From: Hydrogenophaga sp. | GTDB taxonomy: Bacteria; Pseudomonadota; Gammaproteobacteria; Burkholderiales; Burkholderiaceae_C | Direction of reading: 5' to 3' | NCBI GenBank assembly: GCA_011391495.1 | Contig: JAABQK010000006.1 | Location: 1 to 64,000 of the forward strand | DNA: 64,000 bases | The notes under the pieces: model-generated | What the model was told of the DNA's origin: nothing | Databases searched by the model: none | The model's input: the letters and a program-made list of their open reading frames with translations, nothing else | Program-made: the position numbers and the translations under genes | In this document: positions 25,531 through 33,441 of the stretch, in pieces | Layout of the letters: every line of letters starts with the position of its first letter | Position numbering within the stretch: the stretch's first letter is position 1

Positions 25531-27060
25531 TTACTTGTCACCGAGCCGGATGGCCTTGCTCACGAGCTGGTGGACACCCCCCACCATGCTCATGTCAAAG
25601 CCATACTGCGGCAGCACCTTGGTGAATTGCGCCTTGCAGATGGCGCAGATGGTGGCCATGAAGTTCACGCCGTGTTCGTCCACCACGTTCTTGAGCGCTT
25701 CCATGCGCGGCAGGGCACCCTTGACGCGCAGCTCCAGCAGGTCGTCGGTCAGCAGACCGCCGCCACCACCGCAGCAGAAGGTGCTTTCATGGATGGTCTC
25801 GGGCGCCATGTCGTGGAAGTTGTTGGCCACGGCCTTGATGATGTCGCGCGGGATGGTGAACTGGCCGCCCGCGAAGTCACCCATGCGCGAAGCACGCGCC
25901 ACGTTGCACGAGTCGTGGAACGTGATGATGCGGTTGTCGTTCTTTTCCTTGTCGAACTGCAGCGCACCGCGCAGGATCAGGTCGTGCGTGAACTCGCAGA
26001 TGTGCATGGGCTGCTTGTAGCGGTGGTCCAGCTGGTTCTGCAGCTCGATCGCAAACGGGTCCTTGCCACCGGCTCCGATGCCCACCAGCGTGTTCCAGAA
26101 GCTGTAGGCCACGCGCCAGGCATGCCCGCATTCGCCCACCACGATGCGTTTGACGCCCAGCTCCAGCGCAGCCTCGCGGATGCGCAGTGCGATCTTGCGC
26201 AGCTGCTCGTAGTTGCCGATGAACATGCCGAAGTTGCCCGCTTCGCTGGCCTTGGACGACAGCGTCCAGCTGACGCCGGCGGCATGGAACACCTTGGCGT
26301 AGCCGATCAGGCTGTCCACGTGCGGCTCGCTGAAGAAATCGGCCGACGGCGTGACCAGCATCACTTCGGCGCCCTTGACGTCGAGCGGGAAGCGCACGTC
26401 CACGCCCGTCTCGTCCTTGGTGTCTTCTTCCAGACCCAGCAGGGTGTCTTCCAGTGCCGGCCCCGGAATGCCCAGGTTGTTGCCGATGCGGTGCACCTTG
26501 CCGATGATCTCGTTGGCGTACTTCTGGCCCATGCCGATCGAGTCCATGATCTCGCGCGCGGCCATGGTGACTTCAGCGGTGTCGATGCCGTAGGGGCAGA
26601 ACACCGAGCAGCGCCGGCATTCGGAGCACTGGTGGTAGTAGCTGTACCAGTCGTCCAGTACCTCGCGGGTCAGGTCTTTCGCACCGACCAGCTTGGGGAA
26701 ATGCTTGCCGGCAAAAGTGAAATAGCGGCGGTAGACCTGTCGCATCAGGTCCTGGCGTGCCACCGGCATGTTCTTCGGGTCTTCGGTGCCGAGGAAGTAG
26801 TGGCATTTGTCGGAGCAGGCGCCGCAGTGCACGCAGGCGTCCATGTAGACGCGCAGCGAGCGGTACTTGCCCAGCAGCTCGCCCATCTTGTTAATCGCCT
26901 TGGCCTGCCAGTCCTCCACCAGTTCACCGGGGAAGCCCAGGTTCTTCTGGATCGCTTCCGAGGCCACGAAGGGTTTGAGGTGCGACGTGGCACCCACCTT
27001 CACCAGCGGGATGACCGGGTATTCCTTCAGCTTGGGCGTTTCGAATGCAGCGGTGGCCAT
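25531..27060 (-). CDS. dsrK: DsrK, HdrD-like iron-sulfur subunit
   Basis: The 509-residue cytoplasmic protein has two [4Fe-4S] motifs (CVHCGACSDKCHYF; CSECRRCSVFCPYG) and a CCG-type region (FCCGGGGGLLTDD, then CAICKAQF) for the special cluster that handles DsrC thiols or disulfide. In the DsrMKJOP complex DsrK exchanges electrons with DsrC. The gap to dsrM is 18 bases. Confidence 0.93.
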   Translation of the reverse strand: MATAAFETPKLKEYPVIPLVKVGATSHLKPFVASEAIQKNLGFPGELVEDWQAKAINKMGELLGKYRSLRVYMDACVHCGACSDKCHYFLGTEDPKNMPVARQDLMRQVYRRYFTFAGKHFPKLVGAKDLTREVLDDWYSYYHQCSECRRCSVFCPYGIDTAEVTMAAREIMDSIGMGQKYANEIIGKVHRIGNNLGIPGPALEDTLLGLEEDTKDETGVDVRFPLDVKGAEVMLVTPSADFFSEPHVDSLIGYAKVFHAAGVSWTLSSKASEAGNFGMFIGNYEQLRKIALRIREAALELGVKRIVVGECGHAWRVAYSFWNTLVGIGAGGKDPFAIELQNQLDHRYKQPMHICEFTHDLILRGALQFDKEKNDNRIITFHDSCNVARASRMGDFAGGQFTIPRDIIKAVANNFHDMAPETIHESTFCCGGGGGLLTDDLLELRVKGALPRMEALKNVVDEHGVNFMATICAICKAQFTKVLPQYGFDMSMVGGVHQLVSKAIRLGDK

Positions 27061-27078
27061 GGCGGATGCGTGCTCCGT

Positions 27079-27810
27079 TTATTTGTCCAGCGCGGCAGCC
27101 CAGGCGGCCACGTGCCGGGCTTCGCGCGGGTTGTCGGTCATGTTGCGGGTCGGGCTGAAGAACAGGCCGGGCGCATGCAGCAGCTTGCTGATCGGGAAGA
27201 TGATCATCAGCAGGGCCACCAGCGACAGATGCACCAGCAGCACCGGATCACCTGGCAGCGGCTGGATGCTCAGGCGCATCAGGCCCAGCATGAACACCTT
27301 GACCGCCACGATGTCGGTGTGTGCGACGAAGCGCATGCCCAGCCCGGTCAGGCCGATGGCGATCAGCAGCGCCAGCATCAGGTGGTCCGAGGGGGTCGAG
27401 ATGTAGCGCACGCGGTCCACCAGGAAGCGCCGTGCCCACAGGCCGGCCAGGCCGGCCACCATGGCAAAGCCGGCATAGGTGCCAAAGGGCTGGATCAGCG
27501 CAATGGGCAGCCAGACCGGCTCCTGGAAATAGCGCACATGGCGCAGGACCACCAGCAGCAGGGCGGCATGGAACATCCAGCCGAAGATCCAGGTCCACTT
27601 GCTGGATCGGAACAGGCTCTCGAAAAACACGACTTCACGCGTCAGGCGCCAGCCCACGCCGGCACGCGTCAGGGGCGCGGGCGTGAGGGCGATCTTCAGC
27701 GGCGACGGCGTCCCGGCGTACTGCCGGATCTTCATCACCAGCCCGACCACGAAGATGGCGGTGGCCAGGTAAAACAGCGCAGCGAAGAAGATCGAGAGAG
27801 CGCTCATCAC
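27079..27810 (-). CDS. dsrM: DsrM, NarI-like haem b membrane subunit
   Basis: The 243-residue protein has five to six membrane helices (IFFAALFYLATAIFVVGLVM; WTWIFGWMFHAALLLVVLRH; LLVHLSLVALLMIIFPI) with His residues placed for haem b. It partners DsrK in the quinone-reactive part of the complex. It follows dsrC after a 119-base gap, the longest inside the operon. Confidence 0.9.
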   Translation of the reverse strand: MMSALSIFFAALFYLATAIFVVGLVMKIRQYAGTPSPLKIALTPAPLTRAGVGWRLTREVVFFESLFRSSKWTWIFGWMFHAALLLVVLRHVRYFQEPVWLPIALIQPFGTYAGFAMVAGLAGLWARRFLVDRVRYISTPSDHLMLALLIAIGLTGLGMRFVAHTDIVAVKVFMLGLMRLSIQPLPGDPVLLVHLSLVALLMIIFPISKLLHAPGLFFSPTRNMTDNPREARHVAAWAAALDK

Positions 27811-27929
27811 ATGGGCCTATGACAGGGTGGTGAAGTCGTCAGGACGGTAGGGATTGCACGGCGAACTGGCGTCGGAAAATCGCGCCGCGCGGTCGTGCGG
27901 CGTGCCTCCCGGCAGACAGATCGGAATCC

Positions 27930-28262
27930 TCAGACGCAGCCGGTCGGCTTGGGCAGGCCAGCGATCTTGCAGGCCTGCTTGGCCGGTCCATAGGGGAACA
28001 GTTCGTAGAGGTACTTGCTGTTGCCCTTTTCCTCGCCGAACTGCTTGCCGATGGCCTTGGTCAGCACGCGAACGGCCGGTGCGATCTGGTACTCGTTGTA
28101 GTAATCGCGCAGGAAGTTGATGACTTCCCAGTGGTTGTCGGTGAGCGGGACCTTTTCCTCTTCGGCGATGTACTCGGCGATGTCCTTGTTCCAGTCGGCC
28201 AGGTTGATCAGGTAGCCCTCTTCGTCGGTCTCGTAGGTGCTGCCTTTGACTTCGATGCTCAT
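27930..28262 (-). CDS. dsrC: DsrC, sulfur-carrier protein with both catalytic cysteines
   Basis: The 110-residue protein has the complete C-terminal arm KQACKIAGLPKPTGCV. The penultimate Cys carries persulfide or trisulfide sulfur and the upstream Cys forms the intramolecular disulfide. The core is YETDEEGYLINLADW, LTDNHWEVINFLRDYY. It delivers sulfur from DsrEFH to DsrAB and returns electrons through DsrK. It is the only DsrC in this window able to do this chemistry. Confidence 0.95.
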   Translation of the reverse strand: MSIEVKGSTYETDEEGYLINLADWNKDIAEYIAEEEKVPLTDNHWEVINFLRDYYNEYQIAPAVRVLTKAIGKQFGEEKGNSKYLYELFPYGPAKQACKIAGLPKPTGCV

Positions 28263-28313
28263 GGTGTTCTCCTCGGGTTGTCGGATTGAAAATGCGGTGT
28301 TGGGTACCCGGCT

Positions 28314-28613
28314 TCAGAGCCAGGAGTTCGACGTGCTGTGTTCGGCCACCAGGTCGACAAAGCCGCCGTAGTCCACCAGCGTCACGTTGTCCAGTGCCCG
28401 GGAGGTCATGCCGCGCGCCTCCATGTCGGGCTTGAGTGCGTAGAACCTGACCTGTGCGCCGGCTTCGCGCAAGCGCGCTTCCACCGGACTGCCGGTGGTG
28501 GCGGCGTAGATGCCGTCTTCGATCAGGAGCACGGCATGACCGGGCAGGACCATGCGCAAACAGCTCTCCAGCGAGCGGGTCTGATGGGGGGATTTGTTGA
28601 CGATGTGCAGCAT
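28314..28613 (-). CDS. dsrH: DsrH, subunit of the DsrEFH sulfurtransferase
   Basis: The 99-residue protein of the TusB/DsrH family starts MLHIVNKSPHQTRSLESCL and has VLLIEDGIYAA. DsrE, DsrF and DsrH form an E2F2H2 hexamer that accepts sulfur from TusA and passes it to DsrC. The gap from dsrF is 10 bases. Confidence 0.93.
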   Translation of the reverse strand: MLHIVNKSPHQTRSLESCLRMVLPGHAVLLIEDGIYAATTGSPVEARLREAGAQVRFYALKPDMEARGMTSRALDNVTLVDYGGFVDLVAEHSTSNSWL

Positions 28614-28623
28614 GTGGGCTTCC

Positions 28624-28980
28624 TCAAAAACTCAGGACCACGTCCTGCTGGGCCATCAGTTCGGCCATCTGCGTCGTGTCCAGCACTTCCACCGGCACCA
28701 GCAGGTCGGCCGCGCTCAGGCCGCGCTGGGTCAGGGATGTCTGGTCAACGTAGAGTTTCTCCACGTCGTAGCCCTCCAGCGCCCGGTAGCTGGGCGAGAA
28801 GTTCTTGATGCCGATCTCTTTGGTCTGCTGGCCTTTGACCAGCTCGTAGACACCGTCGTCCATGAAGACCAGGCTCACATCCTGGTCAAAGGTGGCGGTG
28901 ATCAGCACCACCTCCAGGCTCTCCAGCGCGTAGATCGTGCCGTAGGGTGCCTTGCGGTTGACGAACATGAATTTTTTCAT
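28624..28980 (-). CDS. dsrF: DsrF, subunit of the DsrEFH sulfurtransferase
   Basis: The 118-residue protein of the TusC/DsrF family has MFVNRKAPYGTIYALESLEV and VFMDDGVYELVKGQ. It has no catalytic Cys at the DsrE position, as is normal for DsrF. It lies between dsrE and dsrH. Confidence 0.93.
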   Translation of the reverse strand: MKKFMFVNRKAPYGTIYALESLEVVLITATFDQDVSLVFMDDGVYELVKGQQTKEIGIKNFSPSYRALEGYDVEKLYVDQTSLTQRGLSAADLLVPVEVLDTTQMAELMAQQDVVLSF

Positions 28981-28997
28981 CGCAGCTTCCTTGTCCG

Positions 28998-29357
28998 TCA
29001 GTCGCCGAAGGTCACCAAGCGGTCGGCCTTGATGCCGCTGTCCACCAGCTGTCCCAGGCCCGAGATGCGAAAGCCCGGGGCCAGCACCTCTTCCTTGATG
29101 CCGCGGCGCAGCGCAGCAGCCACGCAGACCACGAGGTCGACGTTGTGCTCGGCCTTCAGCGCCGACCAGCGGTTGACGATGTGGCGGTCGTCCTGCGGCG
29201 GCTCGGTCAGTCGCGTGGCGTTGTTGACGCCGTCGTGGTAGAAAAAGACGCGCTGGATCTCATGCCCCTTCGCGATCGCCGCCACGCAGAACTGGTAGGC
29301 GCTGTCGGAAGCCTGGTGGGTGTAGGGCCCCTCGCTGACGAGTAAACCGAATTTCAT
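28998..29357 (-). CDS. dsrE: DsrE, catalytic subunit of the DsrEFH sulfurtransferase
   Basis: The 119-residue protein of the TusD/DsrE family has GLLVSEGPYTHQASDSAYQF and RVFFYHDGVNNA, with the active Cys in DLVVCVAAALRRGI, which matches the persulfide-carrying Cys of A. vinosum DsrE. That Cys marks the rDsr oxidising pathway. It starts 22 bases after dsrB. Confidence 0.93.
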   Translation of the reverse strand: MKFGLLVSEGPYTHQASDSAYQFCVAAIAKGHEIQRVFFYHDGVNNATRLTEPPQDDRHIVNRWSALKAEHNVDLVVCVAAALRRGIKEEVLAPGFRISGLGQLVDSGIKADRLVTFGD

Positions 29358-29379
29358 GTGCTGGGTCCGCGGACGTTGA

Positions 29380-30450
29380 TCAGAAACGGATGTGGGTCGA
29401 GGCGTTCAGGCTGGAGCGTGAGCCGCGCCAGTCGTCGATCAGGTACTTGGTGAAGGGCAGATCGCACTTCTCGAAGAAACGCGGCCAGCCGATGCGCTCC
29501 ACCCAGTCCGACAGGCGCTCCCAGGGACGGGCATCTTCCTTGTAGGTGTAGAGGATCTTCTTGACGATCTCAGACACCTCGGGCCAGCGCGGCGGGTTGT
29601 TCGGGATGCCCGACGCGACCATCTTCATGAAGGTGGGCTTGCCACGCGCATTGGAGTTCTTGCCGCCGACCCAGATGGCGAACTTGGAGTGTTCGGGGTC
29701 GTTGATCTGCATCGGCGGGCAGGGCGGGAAGCAGGCGCCGCAGCAGATGCATTTCTTCTCGTCAACCTCCAGCGACGGCTTGCCGTTCACCAGCGCCGGG
29801 CGGATGGCCGCCACCGGGCAGCGGGCCACGACGGCCGGGCGCTCGCAGGCGTTGGCCACCAGATCGTGGTTGATCTTGGGCGGCTTGGTGTGCTGGATCA
29901 CGATCGCGATGTCGGCCTGGCCGCCGCAGTTGATCTCGCAGCAGCTGGTGGACAGGTGCACGCGGTTAGGCATGTCCTCGCGGATGAACTCGGTGTAGAG
30001 CTCGTCCATCAGCGCCTTCACGGCGCCCGAGGCGTCGGTGCCCGGAATGTCGCAGTGCAGCCAGCCCTGGGTGTGCGCAATCATCGACACCGAGTTGCCG
30101 GTGCCGCCGACCGGAAAGCCGCTTTCCGTGAGGGCCGAGATCAGGGGCGCGACCTTGTTCGGGTCGGACACCATGAACTCGATGTTCGAGCGGATGGTGA
30201 AGCGCACATGCCCTTCGGCATAGGTGTCGGCAATGTCGCACAGCTTGCGAATCGTGTGCACGTCCATCTGGCGCTGGGTGCCGGCGCGCACCGACCAGAC
30301 CTCGTCGCCGCTGTGCGAGACGTGGTGCAGCACGCCGGGCCGCGGCCGGTCGTGGTATCGCCAGTTGCCGTAGTTCTTCAGCAGGGTCGGATGCAGGTAC
30401 TGCTTGTTGTCCGGCACGCCGCTCTCGATGGGGGTACGCATTTGGGCCAT
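29380..30450 (-). CDS. dsrB: DsrB, beta subunit of reverse dissimilatory sulfite reductase
   Basis: The 356-residue subunit has the sirohaem/FeS region STSCCEINCGGQ with a later ACERPAVVARC, and a ferredoxin insert CICCGACFPPCPP. DsrAB binds siroheme (here probably its amide) coupled to [4Fe-4S] and oxidises DsrC-bound sulfur to sulfite. The ORF-track frame starts far upstream inside dsrA in another frame; ATG 30450 (MAQMRTPIESG) is the true start. Confidence 0.95.
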   Translation of the reverse strand: MAQMRTPIESGVPDNKQYLHPTLLKNYGNWRYHDRPRPGVLHHVSHSGDEVWSVRAGTQRQMDVHTIRKLCDIADTYAEGHVRFTIRSNIEFMVSDPNKVAPLISALTESGFPVGGTGNSVSMIAHTQGWLHCDIPGTDASGAVKALMDELYTEFIREDMPNRVHLSTSCCEINCGGQADIAIVIQHTKPPKINHDLVANACERPAVVARCPVAAIRPALVNGKPSLEVDEKKCICCGACFPPCPPMQINDPEHSKFAIWVGGKNSNARGKPTFMKMVASGIPNNPPRWPEVSEIVKKILYTYKEDARPWERLSDWVERIGWPRFFEKCDLPFTKYLIDDWRGSRSSLNASTHIRF

Positions 30451-30509
30451 GGATTGCCTTCCCGGGTTGGACGGTTGAGGAGTTGGGCGAAAGGAATGCG
30501 CTGCGCCGT

Positions 30510-31808
30510 TCAGGCCGCAGCCTGCTTGCGCGCCATGTACTTGGCGGCTTCCTCGTCCCAGTCGTCGGTGCGCACGTAGGGGTTGGTGCGCGGGGTGGAG
30601 ACCATGTTGGGGTCTACCTCCAGCTCGATGCCTTCGAGGAAATTGACCAGACCGATGCGCTCGATCATCTCGCCGGTACGCTCGTGTTCCAGTGCGTTCT
30701 CGGCGAAGAAATCGATGATCTTCTGCCCCAGTTCGACCAGGCCTTTGTAGTCCTCGTCGGTCTTCAGCGGCATGAAGGGCACCACCACCGTGCCCATCAG
30801 GTCGCCGATCTTGAGCGTGCGCTTGCCGCCGACCAGGATCGTGGCGCCGGTGTCGGTGCCATGGGCCAGCGCGCCGGTCATGACGTTGATGCAGTGCATG
30901 CAGCGCACGCAGTTGCTGTTGTCGATTTCCAGGCACTGCGTGTCGTTGATCTTCACGCTGGAAATCTTGTCGCCCTGGGCCACGTCCTTGACTTCCTTGA
31001 GCATGATGGTCTTGGTCGGGCAACGGTTGATGACGTCGTTCACCAGCTCGTTCATGCCGTGCTTGTCAAACCACTTGCGCGCCAGGACCTCGTCGGTGCG
31101 CATGTTGTCGCGCCAGGTGCCGATGACGGCCATGTCCGAGCGCTGGATCGAGTTCATGCAGTCGTTGGAGCAACCCGAGAACTTGAACTTGAACTTGTAG
31201 GGCAGGGCCGGACGGTGGATGTCGTCGAGGAAGGTGTTGATCACCTGCCGATGGGCGCGTGCCTCGTCGAAACACGACTGCTCGCAGCGTGCCGCACCGA
31301 CACAGCTCATCGAGGTGCGCACGGCCGGACCGGCACCGCCGAGGTCAAAGCCGAGTTCGTTGAGTGCATCGAATGCATCCTGTACCTTGTCGGTCTTGGC
31401 GCCCTGGAACATGATGTCGCCCGACTGGCCGTGGAACGCAATCAGCCCGGAGCCGTGCTCCTCCCAGATATCGCACATCTTGCGCAGCACGTCGGTGTTG
31501 TAGTGCATGCCGGCCGGCGGCTGGATGCGCAAGGTGTGAAACTCGGCGGCGTCCGGGAACTGGGGCTTGCCGTCGGCGTCCTTGAGTTCGGTGAAGCGCG
31601 GGATCACACCCCCGCCGTAGCCGAACACGCCGACCGTGCCGCCCTTCCAGTAGCCCTTGCGCGTCCGGTACGACGTTTCCAGCTGACCCATCAGGTCAAC
31701 CATGTAGTCCTTTTCCTTGGCCAGCCGCTTGAGGCCGGTCACGAAACTGGGCCAGGGACCGCTTTCGAGCTCGTCGAGCATCGGGGTCTCGTGCATCTTC
31801 TTGGCCAT
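30510..31808 (-). CDS. dsrA: DsrA, alpha subunit of reverse dissimilatory sulfite reductase
   Basis: The 432-residue subunit has the siroheme-[4Fe-4S] ligands in SCVGAARCEQSC and FSGCSNDC, and a ferredoxin domain around NCVRCMHC. It is the first gene of the 16-gene leftward dsr cluster. The oxidising (reverse) direction is inferred from the presence of dsrEFH, dsrL and soeABC. The ATG at 31808 follows an AGGAG-like site (AGGAGACAAG); the track start at 31919 adds non-homologous codons. Confidence 0.95.
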   Translation of the reverse strand: MAKKMHETPMLDELESGPWPSFVTGLKRLAKEKDYMVDLMGQLETSYRTRKGYWKGGTVGVFGYGGGVIPRFTELKDADGKPQFPDAAEFHTLRIQPPAGMHYNTDVLRKMCDIWEEHGSGLIAFHGQSGDIMFQGAKTDKVQDAFDALNELGFDLGGAGPAVRTSMSCVGAARCEQSCFDEARAHRQVINTFLDDIHRPALPYKFKFKFSGCSNDCMNSIQRSDMAVIGTWRDNMRTDEVLARKWFDKHGMNELVNDVINRCPTKTIMLKEVKDVAQGDKISSVKINDTQCLEIDNSNCVRCMHCINVMTGALAHGTDTGATILVGGKRTLKIGDLMGTVVVPFMPLKTDEDYKGLVELGQKIIDFFAENALEHERTGEMIERIGLVNFLEGIELEVDPNMVSTPRTNPYVRTDDWDEEAAKYMARKQAAA

Positions 31809-31956
31809 GTCTTGTCTCCTGTCTGGGTGCCGTTTTTGACCACGGCGGTGATGACTTGCTGGACATTGCAGGGGCTCTGTCGACCCCTTTACCGGTATGG
31901 GGTGCATCGTAGGAGCCAAGACCGACCTCTTGCTATCCCCCTCGTTGGCTAGGCGG

Positions 31957-32002
31957 GATTACCCATAAGGGTTATATGGCCCCACCCGTCCCGGCTATAG
32001 AC
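31957..32002 (+). promoter_or_regulatory. Promoter with TACCCATAAGGGTTA box between dsrA and the Cmx6 operon
   Basis: TACCCATAAGGGTTA (31961-31975) is followed after 20 bases by TATAGAC (31996-32002) on the plus strand, with CACCC 8 bases before it. This faces the rightward operon starting at 32084. Read on the minus strand, the same near-palindrome is followed after 21 bases by GGATAGC, a weaker -10-like element facing dsrA with a ~120-base leader. The box may therefore serve both operons. No gene lies in the 275-base gap 31809-32083. Confidence 0.65.
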
Positions 32003-32083
32003 TGCCGCCCCCGGAATTGCGTCAATAGCGCAGAGGTGCGATGCCCGCCAGCCGGCGGACACCCCAAGGACAGTGACGGAGAC

Positions 32084-32311
32084 ATGAGCCAGATCACCCC
32101 GCTAGAAAAATTCAGGGTGCCCCTCGGTGGACAGGAGATCGAGTTGCAGCAGCTCGACCACGACGCGGGTGGCATGAGCCTCCTGCGCACCCGCATCCGC
32201 GAGAAAAGCCGTTTCACGGTTTTCGACATCGACCCCCAGACGGCCGAACACTGGGGCGAGGCCCTGCTGCGCTGGGCGCGGGCACAGCCTGGACGGACGG
32301 ATCTTCCATGA
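32084..32311 (+). CDS. Conserved small protein of the dsr island, 75 aa
   Basis: The product has no signal peptide and no membrane segment. It reads FRVPLGGQEIELQQLDHDAG, then IREKSRFTVFDIDPQTAEHWG. The family is not recognised. The ATG at 32084 follows a GGAGA site; the track's longer frame has no ribosome binding site. Its stop overlaps the start of the Cmx6-like gene (ATGA), so the two are translationally coupled and may act together. Confidence 0.75.
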   Translation: MSQITPLEKFRVPLGGQEIELQQLDHDAGGMSLLRTRIREKSRFTVFDIDPQTAEHWGEALLRWARAQPGRTDLP

Positions 32312-32934
32312 GCGCCGCGTTCGACGAACCCCTTCAGGCCGCCATGGTCGATCTGGTGTTTCCGCTGGGCGGACACAGCCTGCCGCGCGATTCGGCGCCG
32401 GCCTTGCGGGTGGCCCTTCAAAGGGAGCTGCCCTGGCTCGATCAGGAGCCTCAGGCCGGCATCCACCCTCTCAAGCTGGTGCCGGGGACAGACGCCGAGG
32501 CCCTGCTGTCGCAACGCACGCGCCTGTTCCTGCGGTTGCCGCGCGAGCGCATCGACGCCGCTGCCGGGCTCGCCGGGCGTTCCCTGCAGCTGGGTGAACA
32601 GGCGGTGATCGTTGGGCAACCGCATCCGCGCGAACTGCTGCCGCACCGCACCCTGTACGCCTATGCCGTGGCTGCGGAGGCGGACGATGAGATCGCTTTC
32701 ATGCAGGCCATGAACGACGAGTTGCAGGGCCTGCAGGTGCGCTCGCAGGTGATCTGCGGCAAGCGCCAGCAGCGGGACTGGCCCGGTGGCGCGCTGACCA
32801 CCTTCAGCCTGATGCTGCACGGGCTCACCCAGGGGGATTCGTTGCTGCTGCAGGAGCACGGACTGGGTCGCCACCGTTTGCTGGGCTGCGGCATCTTCGT
32901 GCCGCACAAGTCGGCCGCAGCGGTCGGCGAATAG
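32308..32934 (+). CDS. Cas6/Cmx6-like protein (type I-MYXAN Cas6 relative) without CRISPR context
   Basis: The 208-residue protein has features recalled from the Cmx6 (TIGR02807) group: VDLVFPLGGHSLPRDSAPAL at the N terminus, GIHPLKLVPG, TRLFLRLPRERI, VICGKRQ and a glycine-rich C-terminal loop ending LLGCGIFVPHKS. Cas6 proteins bind and cut CRISPR repeat RNA. Neither a repeat array nor any other cas gene is in this window. It is coupled to a 75-residue gene and followed by a Cys-less DsrC, so a non-CRISPR RNA-binding or regulatory role is possible. Confidence 0.65.
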   Translation: MSAAFDEPLQAAMVDLVFPLGGHSLPRDSAPALRVALQRELPWLDQEPQAGIHPLKLVPGTDAEALLSQRTRLFLRLPRERIDAAAGLAGRSLQLGEQAVIVGQPHPRELLPHRTLYAYAVAAEADDEIAFMQAMNDELQGLQVRSQVICGKRQQRDWPGGALTTFSLMLHGLTQGDSLLLQEHGLGRHRLLGCGIFVPHKSAAAVGE

Positions 32935-32976
32935 ATCCATTTCTTCTTTCAACCACCAAGACACGGAGACACAAGG

Positions 32977-33306
32977 ATGGGCTACCACATCAATGGCGTT
33001 GAACTCGAAACCGATGCCGAGGGGTATCTGCTCGAACCCGACTACAGCGAAGAGGCGGTGCAGGTGATCGCGGCGGCCGACGGCCTGGTCCTGACGGCCG
33101 AGCACTGGGAAGTCATCAACTACATGCGCGACCAGTACCGCGAGCACGGCCATACGCCCAACTTCCGCAACATGCTCAAGGGCTACGCCGAGATCCGCCA
33201 GGGCGTGGACAGCAAGTACCTGTACGACCTGTTCCCGCTCGGACCGGCCAAGCAGGCGGCCAAGGTGGCCGGTCTGCCGCAGCCGCTGGGCAAGGGTGGG
33301 TATTGA
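32977..33306 (+). CDS. DsrC-family paralogue lacking both cysteines
   Basis: The 109-residue protein keeps the DsrC core (ELETDAEGYLLEPDYSEEAV, LTAEHWEVINYMRDQYREHG, YLYDLFPLGPAKQAAKVAGL). The tail is QPLGKGGY where true DsrC has KPTGCV, and Ala replaces the upstream Cys. It cannot carry sulfur by the DsrC mechanism. A regulatory or decoy role is inferred from its location under the shared sulfur promoter. An AGACACAAGG segment precedes the ATG. Confidence 0.88.
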   Translation: MGYHINGVELETDAEGYLLEPDYSEEAVQVIAAADGLVLTAEHWEVINYMRDQYREHGHTPNFRNMLKGYAEIRQGVDSKYLYDLFPLGPAKQAAKVAGLPQPLGKGGY

Positions 33307-33337
33307 GATGACCCCCCTGCGTCGGCTTCGCCGCCTT

Positions 33338-33401
33338 CCCCCCACGGGGGGACAACGCCTGTGGCCGGGCGAAGCCCGTTCCACGGCGTTTCCCGGTTGG
33401 G
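33338..33401 (+). repeat. Interspersed GC-rich repeat, second copy
   Basis: It aligns with the dsrJ copy over the C-run, GGGGG, GACA, the GCGAAGCC hairpin arm, GTTCC and CCCGGTTGGG, with about three quarters of positions alike by eye. It sits in the 135-base gap between the DsrC paralogue and the next gene, and could fold strongly. It may attenuate or stabilise the operon transcript. Confidence 0.55.
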
Positions 33402-33441
33402 ACACCGCGCTCCGGGCGAGGCGCCTGGCGACTGCTTGAAC

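Noticed and set aside
32308-32934. CRISPR-Cas locus suggested by the Cmx6-like gene
   Set aside because: No repeat-spacer array and no other cas gene is visible anywhere in the window.
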